Shown: positions 34,602 through 42,219 of the stretch, piece after piece
Numbering within the stretch: position 1 is the stretch's first letter
How the letters are laid out: each line of letters begins with the position of its first letter
IMG/VR virus record: IMGVR_UViG_3300007345_000082
Span: 1 to 42,714 of that record
Source: a virus
DNA: 42,714 nt
Direction: 5' to 3' (one strand)
The notes under the pieces: model-generated
Database searches by the model: none
What the model was told of the DNA's origin: nothing
The model's input: the letters and a program-made list of their open reading frames with translations, nothing else
Made by a program: the position numbers and the translations under genes

Positions 34602-35462
34602 ATGAGCAAGTTACATTTATCACCAGAGTTAGCATTAGGATATCCAGAATTGAAATTCTTAACTGATTCAATAGAAGAGAATCGTAAGAATTTTATACTA
34701 GCAGATATGAAATCTTATGGTGTAGTGCAAATGAATGGATCTGGAACAGGATCAGGGTTTGAGTCGCAAGATACAAATCCTACTACAGATGACTTATTTA
34801 CAGCATTTAAAGTAGTCCAAGGAAATGGAGCAGCAATAACTGTGAAGGCAGGGACAGCTATAGATCAATATGGGAATGTGATAATCAACTCATCTGATCA
34901 AAATAATCTATTTACTTTGACAGAGAGTGCAACAGCATATACTGTAATTCTTGAATATGAGGAGGACTATACTGAGGATGAGTTAGTAAATGTTCAGTCA
35001 GATGGTGTTGTTACTATGGTATCAGAATCAGTAGCATCCTCATTTAATGATAGGTTGAGAGGTATAAACCAATTCCCTTCTGTAATAAAGTTCCCTAATT
35101 CAACAGTGAACACTGGGGAGTATTTAGTGCAGGCAATCGTCACAGATACTCAATTGATTTTGAACGTAGCTGAGGGAGTTCTGCAAGCAGACACAAATCA
35201 GGAATGGCAGATAGTTGGTACATTTACACCATCAGCAGTTATTCCTGAGACTAGTAAATTTCCATTTAGAGAAGGTCAGGCTAAGATAACATTATCATCT
35301 ACTAATTACGCACTATCAACAAATCAGGATTTATCGGTTAATTATCCGGGTATAATCTTCCTAGCTGTAGTAACATACAATGAAGGTGTTTTGTCTATTG
35401 TTGATAAGAGATTATTAAATCTTTACAAGAAATCACCTTACCCATTTGTCCAAATACCATAA
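34602..35462 (+). CDS. Tail fibre / adaptor protein
   Basis: 286 residues. Helical N-terminus (KLHLSPELALGYPELKFLTDS), then beta strands with VKAGTAIDQYGNVIINSS, a motif of baseplate-to-fibre adaptor proteins (a small domain that repeats 'AG.AID..GN.I'). The central ILEYEEDYTEDELVNV and C-terminal YPGIIFLAVVTYNEG strands continue the beta structure. AGAG lies before the ATG. It follows the wedge-like genes and precedes the last structural gene, so attachment of distal fibres is likely. Confidence 0.6.
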   Translation: MSKLHLSPELALGYPELKFLTDSIEENRKNFILADMKSYGVVQMNGSGTGSGFESQDTNPTTDDLFTAFKVVQGNGAAITVKAGTAIDQYGNVIINSSDQNNLFTLTESATAYTVILEYEEDYTEDELVNVQSDGVVTMVSESVASSFNDRLRGINQFPSVIKFPNSTVNTGEYLVQAIVTDTQLILNVAEGVLQADTNQEWQIVGTFTPSAVIPETSKFPFREGQAKITLSSTNYALSTNQDLSVNYPGIIFLAVVTYNEGVLSIVDKRLLNLYKKSPYPFVQIP

Positions 35463-35465
35463 ACT

Positions 35466-36278
35466 ATGAGATTATTTTATACAGGTGCATCAGAAGATGG
35501 TGCAACACAAACAGAGCCAATAAAATCTATTGGAGGATTTGTATCTGGATCTAAGGTTCCTTCAGGATTAGAAGGCTCTATATTTGCAAATCCATCTCAA
35601 TCTGAGATAAGGAGTGGTGGTGTTAATTATATATTACTTTCATTGAAGAATACCACTGGAGTAAATTTAGTTGGAGTTAAAATATACTATGAACAAGCAG
35701 ATGATGCTCTATATCTCATAGAGATGGGATTAATATCTCCTGCATTGAATAGTTGTGGAGACTCTATATATGAGCTAGAGTCCAATAATAGAGCAGAGCC
35801 TCTAGAGGTGACATTTACAGATGCTAAAGGAACAGGGCTAGCTATTTCCATACCAACTCTTGCAGCAGATGAGCATATAGGAGTATGGATCAAAAGGACA
35901 ATCAATCCAGATGCAGCAGATGCATATTTATCATGTGCTAATCTATATTTAGCTCATGAAGATGACCAAGATCCTGCAGCTAAAAGAGAATTTCCATTTG
36001 ATGTAAAGATATACTATTATACGTCTACCTTAATTACAGGAGGAATAGATGCTAATTGGTCAGGTACTATGAACTTCACTCAAGTAGGAGGAATAGGAAT
36101 ACAAACTCCAATAGTATTTGTTAATGGAGAGGCAACAGGATCTCAATTAGACTACTTCCATTTCATTAATAATCCAAATAGTCAAGAGTATGTGGTAACT
36201 CCATTAGGTCTTGGTGCTCCAACTGCAGCTAATCTAACCTTTACATGGGATGCAGTAAATACAGTAGTTTTATCATAA
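35466..36278 (+). CDS. Terminal structural protein, possible receptor-binding candidate
   Basis: 270 residues. Beta-rich throughout: RLFYTGASEDGATQTEPIKSIGGF at the N-terminus, a jelly-roll-like middle (YILLSLKNTTGVNLVGVKIYY) and LTFTWDAVNTVVLS at the end. The opening motif 'GA.Q..P.KSIGG' is one I recall from tail proteins of Bacteroidota phages (from memory). It is the last structural gene before a promoter-containing gap, a common place for a receptor-binding protein. No chaperone gene follows it. Confidence 0.55.
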   Translation: MRLFYTGASEDGATQTEPIKSIGGFVSGSKVPSGLEGSIFANPSQSEIRSGGVNYILLSLKNTTGVNLVGVKIYYEQADDALYLIEMGLISPALNSCGDSIYELESNNRAEPLEVTFTDAKGTGLAISIPTLAADEHIGVWIKRTINPDAADAYLSCANLYLAHEDDQDPAAKREFPFDVKIYYYTSTLITGGIDANWSGTMNFTQVGGIGIQTPIVFVNGEATGSQLDYFHFINNPNSQEYVVTPLGLGAPTAANLTFTWDAVNTVVLS

Positions 36279-36302
36279 TACGAAAGTTTTACACTTTTCT
36301 TA

Positions 36303-36332
36303 TTGTCAGTTAAAATATAATGCCTATATTTA
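36303..36332 (+). promoter_or_regulatory. Candidate Bacteroidota-type promoter for the DNA-metabolism cluster
   Basis: TTG at 36303-36305 and TATATTTA at 36325-36332 are 19 bases apart, close to the Bacteroidota -33/-7 pattern. A weak hairpin (AAAGT and ACTTT, 36284-36298) lies upstream and could end the structural transcripts. The gap separates the structural genes from the packaging/replication genes. Confidence 0.4.
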
Positions 36333-36353
36333 CAACTTGAAAGAGAGTTGAAT

Positions 36354-36944
36354 ATGAGTGTAAAATTGACATTAGTTAATTTCTATGAGTATTTCATCAA
36401 GTCTTTATATAAGGATGGGTATGAATATTTCCAGTTAAAAGTCACTGAACCTCATAAGAGGTCTTTGGTGAATTTCTTAGTTGAGGTTCACAAGGATCTA
36501 GGGTTACATGCAGTAGATGATAACTATCTATTCAACTACATAGCTTTCACATTTGAGTATATTTTGATCAAGAGGCCTAATCTCCAGAGTAGGAGGATAC
36601 CATTCAATCAGATATTCTCTCCATCAGCATATAAGAGATGGCAGGAGAGGTCTAAAGGGAGGCAGTATTATGTCAGTAGAGCTCTTCAGGAGAAGGGAAT
36701 CAGTAGATTGGATGTAATACCTGCTAATATCCCTTTAATAAGCATAGAGGAGCTCAGTGAGTCTGAGGAGGCCATTAAGAGGAGAGTAGTGAATACAGCA
36801 GGAGCATTAGCAATATGTCTGGAGTCTACTACCTTATTCAATCATAAGAGCAAATACTGCCAGATATGTGTGAAGAAGGATGTATGTAAGAAGTTATTAA
36901 GTCAAATAAATGCTGGAGCAGCATTTGATAGAGGATATTTATGA
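36354..36944 (+). CDS. Protein with C-terminal Cys cluster, unknown function
   Basis: 196 residues from ATG 36354, preceded by GAAAGAGAG; an in-frame TTG at 36348 is less likely. Mostly helical. The C-terminal 35 residues include CLES and KYCQICVKKDVCKKLL, a CxxC...C cluster that may bind zinc. It is the first gene after the promoter-like gap and overlaps the HNH gene by ATGA, so it is probably expressed with it. A structural or DNA-processing role cannot be distinguished. I do not recognise the family. Confidence 0.6.
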   Translation: MSVKLTLVNFYEYFIKSLYKDGYEYFQLKVTEPHKRSLVNFLVEVHKDLGLHAVDDNYLFNYIAFTFEYILIKRPNLQSRRIPFNQIFSPSAYKRWQERSKGRQYYVSRALQEKGISRLDVIPANIPLISIEELSESEEAIKRRVVNTAGALAICLESTTLFNHKSKYCQICVKKDVCKKLLSQINAGAAFDRGYL

Positions 36945-37438
36945 GTTTTAAACAGGATAAAGGGATTTGCAGTAAATGTGATAATGTAGATATCATTGTC
37001 AATAGAACTAGGTGGCTATGTAACTCATGTAACAGGAAGAGGTTAGATGATCAGAATACAGGAGAGAAGAAGATCAGGAAGGGATTGCAAACTAGATCAG
37101 CTATAAAGGCTGGGAAGGGAGGTTTGAAGAAATTCACTAAGAAGAGGCAGAGGATTGAGGTGGACTATAAGAAAGTACAGGAGCAGATCTGGGATGAAAG
37201 GCCTAATGTATGTGATGAATGTGGTAGGCCAGATAGGTTATCATTCAGTCATTTGATTGCTAGAAGTAAGAGGCCAGATCTGATAGCAGACAAAAGAAAT
37301 ATAGTACTCCATTGTATGACATTTGATGGTGATATCGGGTGCCATGAAAGATGGGAGGCAGGAGATAAGACAATGAGAACATTCGATAAATTAACAGCAA
37401 TAGTAAAAGAGTTAATAGATGAAAAGAGCAATAGGTAA
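36941..37438 (+). CDS. HNH-like endonuclease with N-terminal zinc ribbon
   Basis: 165 residues. An N-terminal ribbon (C10-x2-C13 ... C27-x2-C30) is followed by a basic helix (KKIRKGLQTRSAIKAGKGG) and an HNH-type core: C91-DE-C94, SFSHLIARS (H104), RNIVLHC (N120, H124) and CHERWE (C134, H135). This arrangement matches recombination- or packaging-associated HNH proteins. HNH proteins near terminase genes often help genome cutting during packaging; here the terminase is 1.6 kb downstream. A NinG-like recombination role is an alternative. The gene overlaps both neighbours. Confidence 0.7.
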   Translation: MSFKQDKGICSKCDNVDIIVNRTRWLCNSCNRKRLDDQNTGEKKIRKGLQTRSAIKAGKGGLKKFTKKRQRIEVDYKKVQEQIWDERPNVCDECGRPDRLSFSHLIARSKRPDLIADKRNIVLHCMTFDGDIGCHERWEAGDKTMRTFDKLTAIVKELIDEKSNR

Positions 37439-37550
37439 ATTTATATGGAATCTGTCTGAGACAGGGATTATTCCTCCACTAGGGATCTTTGCACCAATTG
37501 TATTTGGGTGGATGGTTGGGTGTAATGGTAAAAGAATTGATAATGAGTGA
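37419..37550 (+). CDS. 43-residue small membrane-type protein
   Basis: Starts ATG 37419 inside the end of the HNH gene (20-base overlap) and its TGA overlaps the next start by eight bases (ATGAGTGA). The sequence is basic at the N-terminus (MKRAIGKF), then hydrophobic (IIPPLGIFAPIVFGWMVG) and ends GKRIDNE, which fits one short transmembrane helix. It could be a small membrane anchor or a holin-like protein, but there is no second helix. Unknown; supported by exact tiling of the gap. Confidence 0.55.
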   Translation: MKRAIGKFIWNLSETGIIPPLGIFAPIVFGWMVGCNGKRIDNE

Positions 37551-38079
37551 GCATTTAGATGACATATCAACATATTATTTCCTAGATCCAGAGAATAAGA
37601 TGCCTATAAAGCCTATATCAGAGACAGATGCAGCAATTATAGAGAATCTTGGAGCCATTATGGAGAAGATGGGATTTGAAGTATTAACCAAGATATTATT
37701 CCAGTGGAAACTCTCACATGATGAGCAGGTTCTGGAGGATCTGGAGTTATACTTCAATTCAGATGAGATGGAGGCTGAAATGGATAAGCGTGGAGGGAAC
37801 TTCTGGAAGAAATTACTGGATAAAATGAAGATGGCATTTATAGAGATTCAAGGAGAATCTATAATTATCAAGCATATTTACTCAATTAAGAATGGATTTG
37901 GATATGATACAAGGCCTTATTGGACAATAGTGCTCAATCAGGAGGAGAATGCTCCAGCTAGTTATGAGTGGTATATAAATAAGGAGTTCAGGTTCCATTC
38001 AGAAGAATCTAGGGATGCTGAAGTGAAAAGAATAAAGAAATTAATAAGTAAGAATACATTAACAAAATTCGTAAAGTAA
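37543..38079 (+). CDS. Unknown acidic protein
   Basis: 178 residues from ATG 37543 (MSEHLDDISTYYF); an in-frame start at 37489 would add 18 residues overlapping the small membrane ORF and is less likely. Alpha/beta with TDAAIIENLGAIMEKMGFEVL, HDEQVLEDLELYFN and GFGYDTRPYWTIVLNQ. No catalytic motif is recognised. It sits between the membrane-type ORF and an 83-residue gene, in the packaging cluster. Unknown function. Confidence 0.55.
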   Translation: MSEHLDDISTYYFLDPENKMPIKPISETDAAIIENLGAIMEKMGFEVLTKILFQWKLSHDEQVLEDLELYFNSDEMEAEMDKRGGNFWKKLLDKMKMAFIEIQGESIIIKHIYSIKNGFGYDTRPYWTIVLNQEENAPASYEWYINKEFRFHSEESRDAEVKRIKKLISKNTLTKFVK

Positions 38080-38085
38080 AGAAAA

Positions 38086-38337
38086 ATGGAATTAACAGAA
38101 AATCAATTAGAAACTTTTGCAGAGGGTTTAGGTAAAAGAGATGAGGTGATGACAGCAGCTATCTTAGTGAAGGTGTTGAATCATAAATATGGCCATAAGA
38201 AAGGTGGTAAGGTATTTAAGTTTCAAGATATACAGCAGTACTATTTGAGAGGATCATTACCAAAGGCATATGGTGGCCATAAGATCAAATTAAATACTAC
38301 AGTGTTAGGTAAGACATTAACAGTTTTTAGAGACTAA
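38086..38337 (+). CDS. Small basic protein upstream of exonuclease
   Basis: 83 residues. Helical N-terminus (LTENQLETFAEGLGKRDEVMT) and basic C-terminus with HKYGHKKGGKVFKFQDIQQYY. No metal site or known motif. It lies six bases after the previous gene and two before the exonuclease, so probably co-transcribed. It could be a DNA-binding accessory or a small-terminase candidate, but there is no clear helix-turn-helix to support that. Confidence 0.55.
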   Translation: MELTENQLETFAEGLGKRDEVMTAAILVKVLNHKYGHKKGGKVFKFQDIQQYYLRGSLPKAYGGHKIKLNTTVLGKTLTVFRD

Positions 38338-38339
38338 CT

Positions 38340-39038
38340 ATGAAGGAAGGAAGAGCAGCTCCTAACTTTGTGGTATTCGATATTGAAACTGGAGGGTTTA
38401 ATGGAGCAAAAAATCCATTAGTAGAGGTATGTTTCATCTGTTATGATGGAGAGACTTTGAAAGAGATAGATAGGTATGAGGCACTGGTGAAGCCATATTA
38501 TAAAAATGAGATCACTGGAGAGCCTCTAGAATATACTTCTGCAGCCATGAATACTCATAGGATTACAATAGCTGAGTTGGAAGAGGATGGAATTCCTTTG
38601 AAACAGGTAGCAGTTGAGATCATAGAAAAACTCAAGATATGGAGTGTAAAGGGTGTATTTGGTAAGCCTATATTAGTTGGGCATAACATCAAAAAATTTG
38701 ACCTTCCATTCCTAACACTGTCATTTGATCAGGTGAAGCTAAGAGATGCATTTATCAAGAAGATAAATGATCAGGTGATGGATACACTATATCTCTCTAT
38801 GTTCAAATTCCCTTCAAGTAAAGATAAGGGAGATGAATTAGCTCAGAATAACAATCATAAGCTAGGATCTATATGTAAAGCAATGGGAATATCCTTAACA
38901 GGAGCTCACAGGGCAGCAGCAGATACTGAGGCTAATGCTGAGATGTTCATTGAATTCATAAAAGGAATCAGGGGAGAGGGAAGCACTGTATCAGGAGGTA
39001 TGGTAAACAAAACAGATTCACTACCATTTAAGTTTTAA
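38340..39038 (+). CDS. DEDDh 3'-5' exonuclease (DNA polymerase III epsilon-like)
   Basis: 232 residues. Exo I VVFDIETGGF (D14, E16), Exo II VGHNIKKFDLPFL and Exo III HRAAADTEANAEMF (H and D) give the DEDDh active site of the DnaQ/epsilon family, which uses two metal ions to remove 3' nucleotides. The size is about that of a stand-alone epsilon-type exonuclease with no polymerase attached. It lies between small genes and the large terminase, so it probably serves replication, repair or end processing. Confidence 0.85.
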   Translation: MKEGRAAPNFVVFDIETGGFNGAKNPLVEVCFICYDGETLKEIDRYEALVKPYYKNEITGEPLEYTSAAMNTHRITIAELEEDGIPLKQVAVEIIEKLKIWSVKGVFGKPILVGHNIKKFDLPFLTLSFDQVKLRDAFIKKINDQVMDTLYLSMFKFPSSKDKGDELAQNNNHKLGSICKAMGISLTGAHRAAADTEANAEMFIEFIKGIRGEGSTVSGGMVNKTDSLPFKF

Positions 39039-39039
39039 T

Positions 39040-40791
39040 ATGACAGATCCATTATTGGGAAACAAGGAGCTAGTAAGGCTAGGAACTCCTTTGGATGATA
39101 GGGTGAGGCACCTAACAGCAGAGCAGCATGATAATGTGTATAGCATTATGGATGATATCATCACCAATTTAGATGATCATGCTATAAGGGAGCTGATGGG
39201 AGGTACCACTAAGGATCTGGATACCATATTTGATATTCTACAGCAGGAAACTGCAGCTGTGATTTCATCTAGTAACAAGCTGATCAATTCAGCTCCTCTA
39301 GGATATCTAGAGAATTTTACCCAGTCAGTAGAGGAAACATTAAGATGTAGATCATTCAATTACTTCATGCTATCAGTACTCCCAGATTTCATAATGGGAT
39401 GGCATAATGCTGAGTGGGGTAATCTCACCCAGATGTATAGGTTACTACTTATATTGGCTGCAAGGGATCATGGTAAGTCACACCAGATGTCATTTGCATA
39501 TCCACTATGGCAGCTGTATAGATACAGAAAATTCTCTCCACAGGATCCAGCAGCATCTAAAGAGCTGTTTATGGCTGGTGAAGGTATGCTAGTGACAAAT
39601 GAATATAAGCTATCTACAGAGTTCATGGGTAAAGTGAGGGATGAGATTGAGAGCAATGATGTATTAAGAGCTAGATTGATGCCAGATAGTAAAAGAGATG
39701 GCTGGGGTAGAGAGAAGATTGTCTGTAAGAATGGAGCTAAGTTCTATGTAAGGTCTGCAAACTCGAAAATTAGAGGACTTCACCCTAAATGGGTAGTATT
39801 AGATGACTTCCTGAATGATAGTTCATTATACAGCCAAGAGCAGAGAGATAGGTATTGGAATATCTTCTCTGGGGTGATATACCCAGCACTGACTCCGGGT
39901 GGCCAGATGGTCATCATTGGAACTCCATTCTTTGAATTGGATCTATATGGAACACTGAAGAAAGCCAATGCAGATTCAATAGCAAAGGGAGAAGCTCAGA
40001 GGTTTGGTATATTTGAATATCCAGCAATATTCCCTGATGGTACATTGTTATTTGAAACAAGGCACTCATATGACTCTATCATGGAGAAAAAAGCTCTTCT
40101 AGGAGAGATAGTATTCTCAAGAGAGATCATGGTGCAGCCATTAGCTGATGGAGCAACTCTATTCCCTTATGACATTCTAAGAAAATCGATTATAGGACAG
40201 GATGAGGTTGATGTAGTAGAGAACATTGATTCATGTAAAGAGAAGTATGAGATGATAGTTGTAGGGTGTGACTTTGCAATATCATCTGGTATTGGATCTG
40301 ATTACTCAGTATTCACTATTGGAGGTGTAGATTCCAGAGGTAAGATCCATGTACTCAATACATGGAGGAAGAGAGGTGTGAAATATGGAGGCCAGATTGC
40401 AGCTCTGAAGATGATCAATAGAAGATTCAGGCCAGATGTCTTTGTTTTAGAGACAAATGGCATGCAGGAGATATTCCTTCAATTAGTTGAGGAGGCTGGA
40501 CTTCCTGCAGTTGGAGATTTCACTGGAGCAGAGAAGAAAGATATGTACAAGGGAGTGCCTGCACTGGCAGTCCTATTTGAACAGGGAGGAATTAAGTTCC
40601 CATATGGGACTCAGAAGGCTAAGGATCTAACAGATCTATACTTTTCAGAGTTGAATTCAATGACTTTTATCCAAGATAAAGGGAAATTGGAGTCAGTTGG
40701 GCAGCATGATGATACTAGTATGTCACTGTATATCATGATGAAAGGATTTAAAAGGTCATTAAAATCATTTGATTTCAATTTCCTAGGATAA
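39040..40791 (+). CDS. terL: Terminase large subunit
   Basis: 583 residues. ATPase half: Walker A AARDHGKS (141-147 core, K146), Walker B VVLDD (252-256) with the catalytic acidic residue, and a VIIGTPFF coupling motif (about 291-298). Nuclease half: VVGCDFAISSGIGSDYSVF with D411, and FVLETNGMQ later, as in RNase H-like terminase nucleases of T4-type enzymes. Terminase cuts concatemers and pumps DNA into the capsid through the portal. It is separated from the presumed portal position by all head and tail genes and adjoins helicase and primase, an uncommon order. No intein or frameshift is seen. Confidence 0.92.
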   Translation: MTDPLLGNKELVRLGTPLDDRVRHLTAEQHDNVYSIMDDIITNLDDHAIRELMGGTTKDLDTIFDILQQETAAVISSSNKLINSAPLGYLENFTQSVEETLRCRSFNYFMLSVLPDFIMGWHNAEWGNLTQMYRLLLILAARDHGKSHQMSFAYPLWQLYRYRKFSPQDPAASKELFMAGEGMLVTNEYKLSTEFMGKVRDEIESNDVLRARLMPDSKRDGWGREKIVCKNGAKFYVRSANSKIRGLHPKWVVLDDFLNDSSLYSQEQRDRYWNIFSGVIYPALTPGGQMVIIGTPFFELDLYGTLKKANADSIAKGEAQRFGIFEYPAIFPDGTLLFETRHSYDSIMEKKALLGEIVFSREIMVQPLADGATLFPYDILRKSIIGQDEVDVVENIDSCKEKYEMIVVGCDFAISSGIGSDYSVFTIGGVDSRGKIHVLNTWRKRGVKYGGQIAALKMINRRFRPDVFVLETNGMQEIFLQLVEEAGLPAVGDFTGAEKKDMYKGVPALAVLFEQGGIKFPYGTQKAKDLTDLYFSELNSMTFIQDKGKLESVGQHDDTSMSLYIMMKGFKRSLKSFDFNFLG

Positions 40792-40798
40792 TTATCAC

Positions 40799-40806
40799 TA
40801 TATTTG
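40799..40806 (+). promoter_or_regulatory. TATATTTG -7-like box before the helicase gene
   Basis: TATATTTG fits the Bacteroidota -7 consensus TAnnTTTG and is followed by GTAACTATT, like the box at 36325-36332 (TATATTTACAACTT). The best upstream partner is TTTC at 40773-40776 rather than TTTG, so the promoter is only a candidate. It lies in the 39-base gap between terminase and helicase. Confidence 0.35.
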
Positions 40807-40830
40807 TAACTATTAAAATTGTAAAACTAA

Positions 40831-42219
40831 ATGGCAAAGAAGCAACTGAATGAATTCTTCATTACAGAATTGTATAAGGTATGTCTAAGACAATCTGATG
40901 TATTTGAATTAGCAAGAGAGCACATTGAATATCACTTCCTACCTTCAGAAGATCACAAGCTGATCTGGAGATCCATGGTAAATCATTATGAGGTTACAGG
41001 CAGGCTTATATCGATTGGGATATTAGGCCAGCAGTATGAGGCTGATAAGGATGTGATGAAAGTTATTGGTGATATAGCCAATTCTGATGAACCCAATATA
41101 GAGGATCTATTGGAGCAGCTGGAGATATTCATCAAGCAAATGATCTTCATAAGTGCTCACAAGGAACTAGCAGAGCTGTATAATAAGAATGATGATGCTG
41201 GAGCATTCCAGCTCATGACAGAAGTGGCAGAGAAGTTATCTAACTTCAAGATAAAGGATGAGACATACTATCACAATATCATAGAAGGTATGGAGGATAG
41301 GATGGATGACAGGAAGGATGAGTTTACTTCAGTGGATCCTTCAAAGTTTAGAGCCAGAAAAATACCAACAGGAATAATATTAGGATGTGATGATCAGCTC
41401 AAGGGAGGAGTTGATAGAAAGGATACATTGATGTTAATGGGGCCTAGTGGATCTGGTAAATCTAAGATGCTAAAGTTCATAGGTTACTATAACTCAAAAT
41501 TAGGACATAGGATAGTTCATGTCCAAGCAGAAGGCTCCAGAGATGAAGCAGAGCAGTGTTATGATGCTGCTTATGCAGGAATAAGCATTGCAGTTGCTGA
41601 GACAGGTATGTTAGATGAAGATACCATAGAAGAGCTCTCTGCAGCTCTGAAGGATATTCAGAGGAAAGGTGGAGAGATCCATCTGAAGGCATTTGAGACA
41701 TTTGATGAGGGAAGTCTACTGGATGTGAGGAATTATATGAGGGAGATAGTAGATCTTTATGGGCCTATTGATGCACTGGTATTGGATTACTTGGAGCTAT
41801 TACATCCGGGTGATGGTAAGACCTATGGCACCAGCAATGATCAGGAGAGGAAGAGAAGAGAAAAGCTAGGACAGGGATTCAAGAATCTATGTATGGAATT
41901 TGATTGTGCAGGGTTCACAGCTACTCAATCATCAACTGTATCTCATGATGATCAGAATGATCCAACATTTGTATACAGGAGAGAGCATATATCAGAATTC
42001 AAAGGGATGATTAAGCCATTCTCCTACTTTATTACCATCAATGGTACAGATGCTGAGAAGGATGAGAATAGGAGGAGGCTACACTGGGATAAGTTCAGAA
42101 AGTATAATGCTCCAGTACCTACATTTCCTATAGCTACAAACATGGAGAATGAGAGATTCTATGATCACCTAAGAACAGTCAAAATCAGACAGTATGGATC
42201 AGAAGAAGAAATGGACTAA
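40831..42219 (+). CDS. DnaB-type replicative helicase
   Basis: 462 residues. The N-terminal about 140 residues are helical, as in the DnaB N-domain that recruits primase (FFITELYKVCLRQSD). The RecA-like core has Walker A GPSGSGKS (204-211), a nucleotide-binding strand ALVLDYLELL (about 315-324, Walker B), and FTATQSS near residue 370, followed by the ETR-type C-terminal motifs. DnaB-family helicases unwind DNA at the fork as hexamers. A primase gene overlaps its 3' end, supporting a helicase-primase pair. Confidence 0.85.
   Translation: MAKKQLNEFFITELYKVCLRQSDVFELAREHIEYHFLPSEDHKLIWRSMVNHYEVTGRLISIGILGQQYEADKDVMKVIGDIANSDEPNIEDLLEQLEIFIKQMIFISAHKELAELYNKNDDAGAFQLMTEVAEKLSNFKIKDETYYHNIIEGMEDRMDDRKDEFTSVDPSKFRARKIPTGIILGCDDQLKGGVDRKDTLMLMGPSGSGKSKMLKFIGYYNSKLGHRIVHVQAEGSRDEAEQCYDAAYAGISIAVAETGMLDEDTIEELSAALKDIQRKGGEIHLKAFETFDEGSLLDVRNYMREIVDLYGPIDALVLDYLELLHPGDGKTYGTSNDQERKRREKLGQGFKNLCMEFDCAGFTATQSSTVSHDDQNDPTFVYRREHISEFKGMIKPFSYFITINGTDAEKDENRRRLHWDKFRKYNAPVPTFPIATNMENERFYDHLRTVKIRQYGSEEEMD

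Noticed and set aside
37489-37542. Upstream in-frame start at 37489
   Set aside because: It would overlap most of the 43-residue membrane-type ORF; ATG 37543 overlaps its stop by eight bases, as elsewhere.
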